6,480 bases of DNA from Planctomycetota bacterium (GTDB lineage: Bacteria > Planctomycetota > UBA1135 > UBA2386): positions 1 to 6,480 of the forward strand of contig JAGQRA010000562.1 in NCBI GenBank assembly GCA_020425885.1, written 5' to 3'. Under the pieces are notes generated by a model, which ran no database searches, had not been told where the DNA came from, and was given only the letters and a program-made list of their open reading frames with translations. Within the stretch, counting starts at the first letter, position 1; the number at the start of each line of letters is the position of its first letter. Shown piece after piece: positions 5,648-6,480 of this stretch. The translations under genes and the position numbers were made by a program.

Positions 5648-6480
5648 AGCCATCCCCGCTCAATCCCACCCTGATCGGTGCGGTCGTCCTCGTGCTCGGT
5701 ATCTGCGGCTGGTTCGGTTACCAGTGGTTCGCGGCCCAGAAGGCCATGGCCGCCGAACGCGACCGGATCCTGCTCGGCATCGCGGTCGAGCTGAGACGGT
5801 CCCCGCTCGATACCGCCGAGCTGTCGCGCCTGATGGCCGCCATCAAGAAGCTCGAGGATCACGCCACGGCTCCGGACCTGCTCGCCGCCCAGGCCCGGGT
5901 CGAACTCGCGCGTGGCCGCCCGGAACGCGCCGGCGACCTGTTCCTCAAGGTGGCTGCCAGACCGGGCGCGGCCGCCGAGGACCAGGGGCTGGCGGCGGAG
6001 ATCCTGCTGCGGCAGCATGCCAGTGGCCTGTCCGACCGCAGCGCGGCGGTCGCCATGCTCGAGGAGGTCATGACCTACTCCGGCAATGCCTACGCGGCCA
6101 GCGAGGACGATGCCGACCTGATGCGCAGCTGGCTCGCCGCCCTGCGCCTTGCCGACAAGGACCGCAGCAAGGAGTTTGCCGATCGCATCCTCGACCGGCA
6201 TCCGGGCTCGCCGGCGGCCGCTTTCGTCGGCGTGGTGCGCGCGTTCTCGACCGCGATGCCGCCAGGCGAACTCGACGCCGTGCGCGAGCGGTTCGAGCCG
6301 GTCCCGCCCGAGCTCGATGCCATGGCCGCGGTGGTTGCGCTGCAGGCCGGCAACGTCAAGGAGGCGTTGCGCCTGGCCGAGCCGCTGCTCACCGCCGCTG
6401 CCGGCATCGTCGACGCGCGGGTGACGTGCCTGGCCGTGTTCCACGCCTGCGCGCTCGGCAGCGCCGCGGGCAGCGACGAC
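5644..6480 (+). CDS. Membrane-anchored TPR-like helical-repeat protein (partial, 3' end outside window)
   Basis: The frame is open for 279 codons from the ATG at 5644 to the window edge with no stop. Residues about 9-29 (LIGAVVLVLGICGWFGYQWF) form one hydrophobic helix, best read as a signal anchor; LGIC is a poor lipobox. The rest is Ala/Leu-rich and helical with TPR-like spacing, for example residues 80-103 (ARVELARGRPERAGDLFLKV) and 236-251 (AGNVKEALRLAEPLL). No catalytic motif is seen; TPR-type proteins usually hold protein complexes, and the partner here is unknown. The ATG overlaps the phosphatase stop as ATGA and lacks its own Shine-Dalgarno, suggesting translational coupling and a shared transcript. 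Third-position GC bias fits the neighbouring genes. Membership of the TPR family is inferred from pattern only. Confidence 0.75.
   Translation, partial: MKPSPLNPTLIGAVVLVLGICGWFGYQWFAAQKAMAAERDRILLGIAVELRRSPLDTAELSRLMAAIKKLEDHATAPDLLAAQARVELARGRPERAGDLFLKVAARPGAAAEDQGLAAEILLRQHASGLSDRSAAVAMLEEVMTYSGNAYAASEDDADLMRSWLAALRLADKDRSKEFADRILDRHPGSPAAAFVGVVRAFSTAMPPGELDAVRERFEPVPPELDAMAAVVALQAGNVKEALRLAEPLLTAAAGIVDARVTCLAVFHACALGSAAGSDD

Noticed and set aside
4292..5653. Long minus-strand open frame (453 codons) antisense to the phosphatase gene
   Set aside because: It mirrors the codon structure of a clearly real gene in GC-rich DNA, its translation is His/Asp/Arg-rich without recognisable motifs, and the + strand carries intact GAF and PP2C motifs.

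Overview
The window is a GC-rich, almost gap-free stretch of bacterial chromosome carrying signalling and regulatory genes. The Hanks-type kinase has a glycine-loop core, an 'ELRTDLDWIV..AMAKEPDRRYGSA' style C-lobe and an 'EPVLAGPP..YRLRKL' exit into a membrane helix. This layout, beside an ECF-like sigma factor and fused to an FGE/SUMF1-like domain, is most familiar from Planctomycetota. It also occurs in some Gammaproteobacteria and Acidobacteria, so the taxon is an inference from family resemblance only.

Layout. 1-121: tail of an unidentified neighbouring region. 122-2689 (-): membrane Ser/Thr kinase with a C-terminal SUMF1/FGE-like domain. 2690-2730: 41-bp divergent gap with ribosome-binding sites for both genes. 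2731-3366 (+): ECF-like sigma factor. 3367-3418: convergent gap that holds half of a 38-bp tandem duplication. 3419-4186 (-): STAS-domain protein with a PilZ-like C-terminal half. 4187-4309: 123-bp divergent control region. 4310-5647 (+): GAF plus SpoIIE/RsbU-type PP2C phosphatase. 5644 to window end (+): membrane-anchored helical-repeat (TPR-like) protein, overlapping the phosphatase by ATGA and cut off by the window edge.

How they may work together. Two protein-phosphorylation modules sit side by side. One is a divergent kinase/sigma pair with no anti-sigma factor visible. The other is a divergent STAS/phosphatase pair of the partner-switching kind, with no RsbW/SpoIIAB-type HATPase kinase visible. 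The STAS phospho-site position is Thr (N-S-T-A), which raises the testable idea that the Hanks kinase fills the missing kinase role and the phosphatase reverses it. This is inference; each pair could equally work with partners outside the window. Nothing resembling a mobile element, CRISPR array, tRNA or rRNA was seen.
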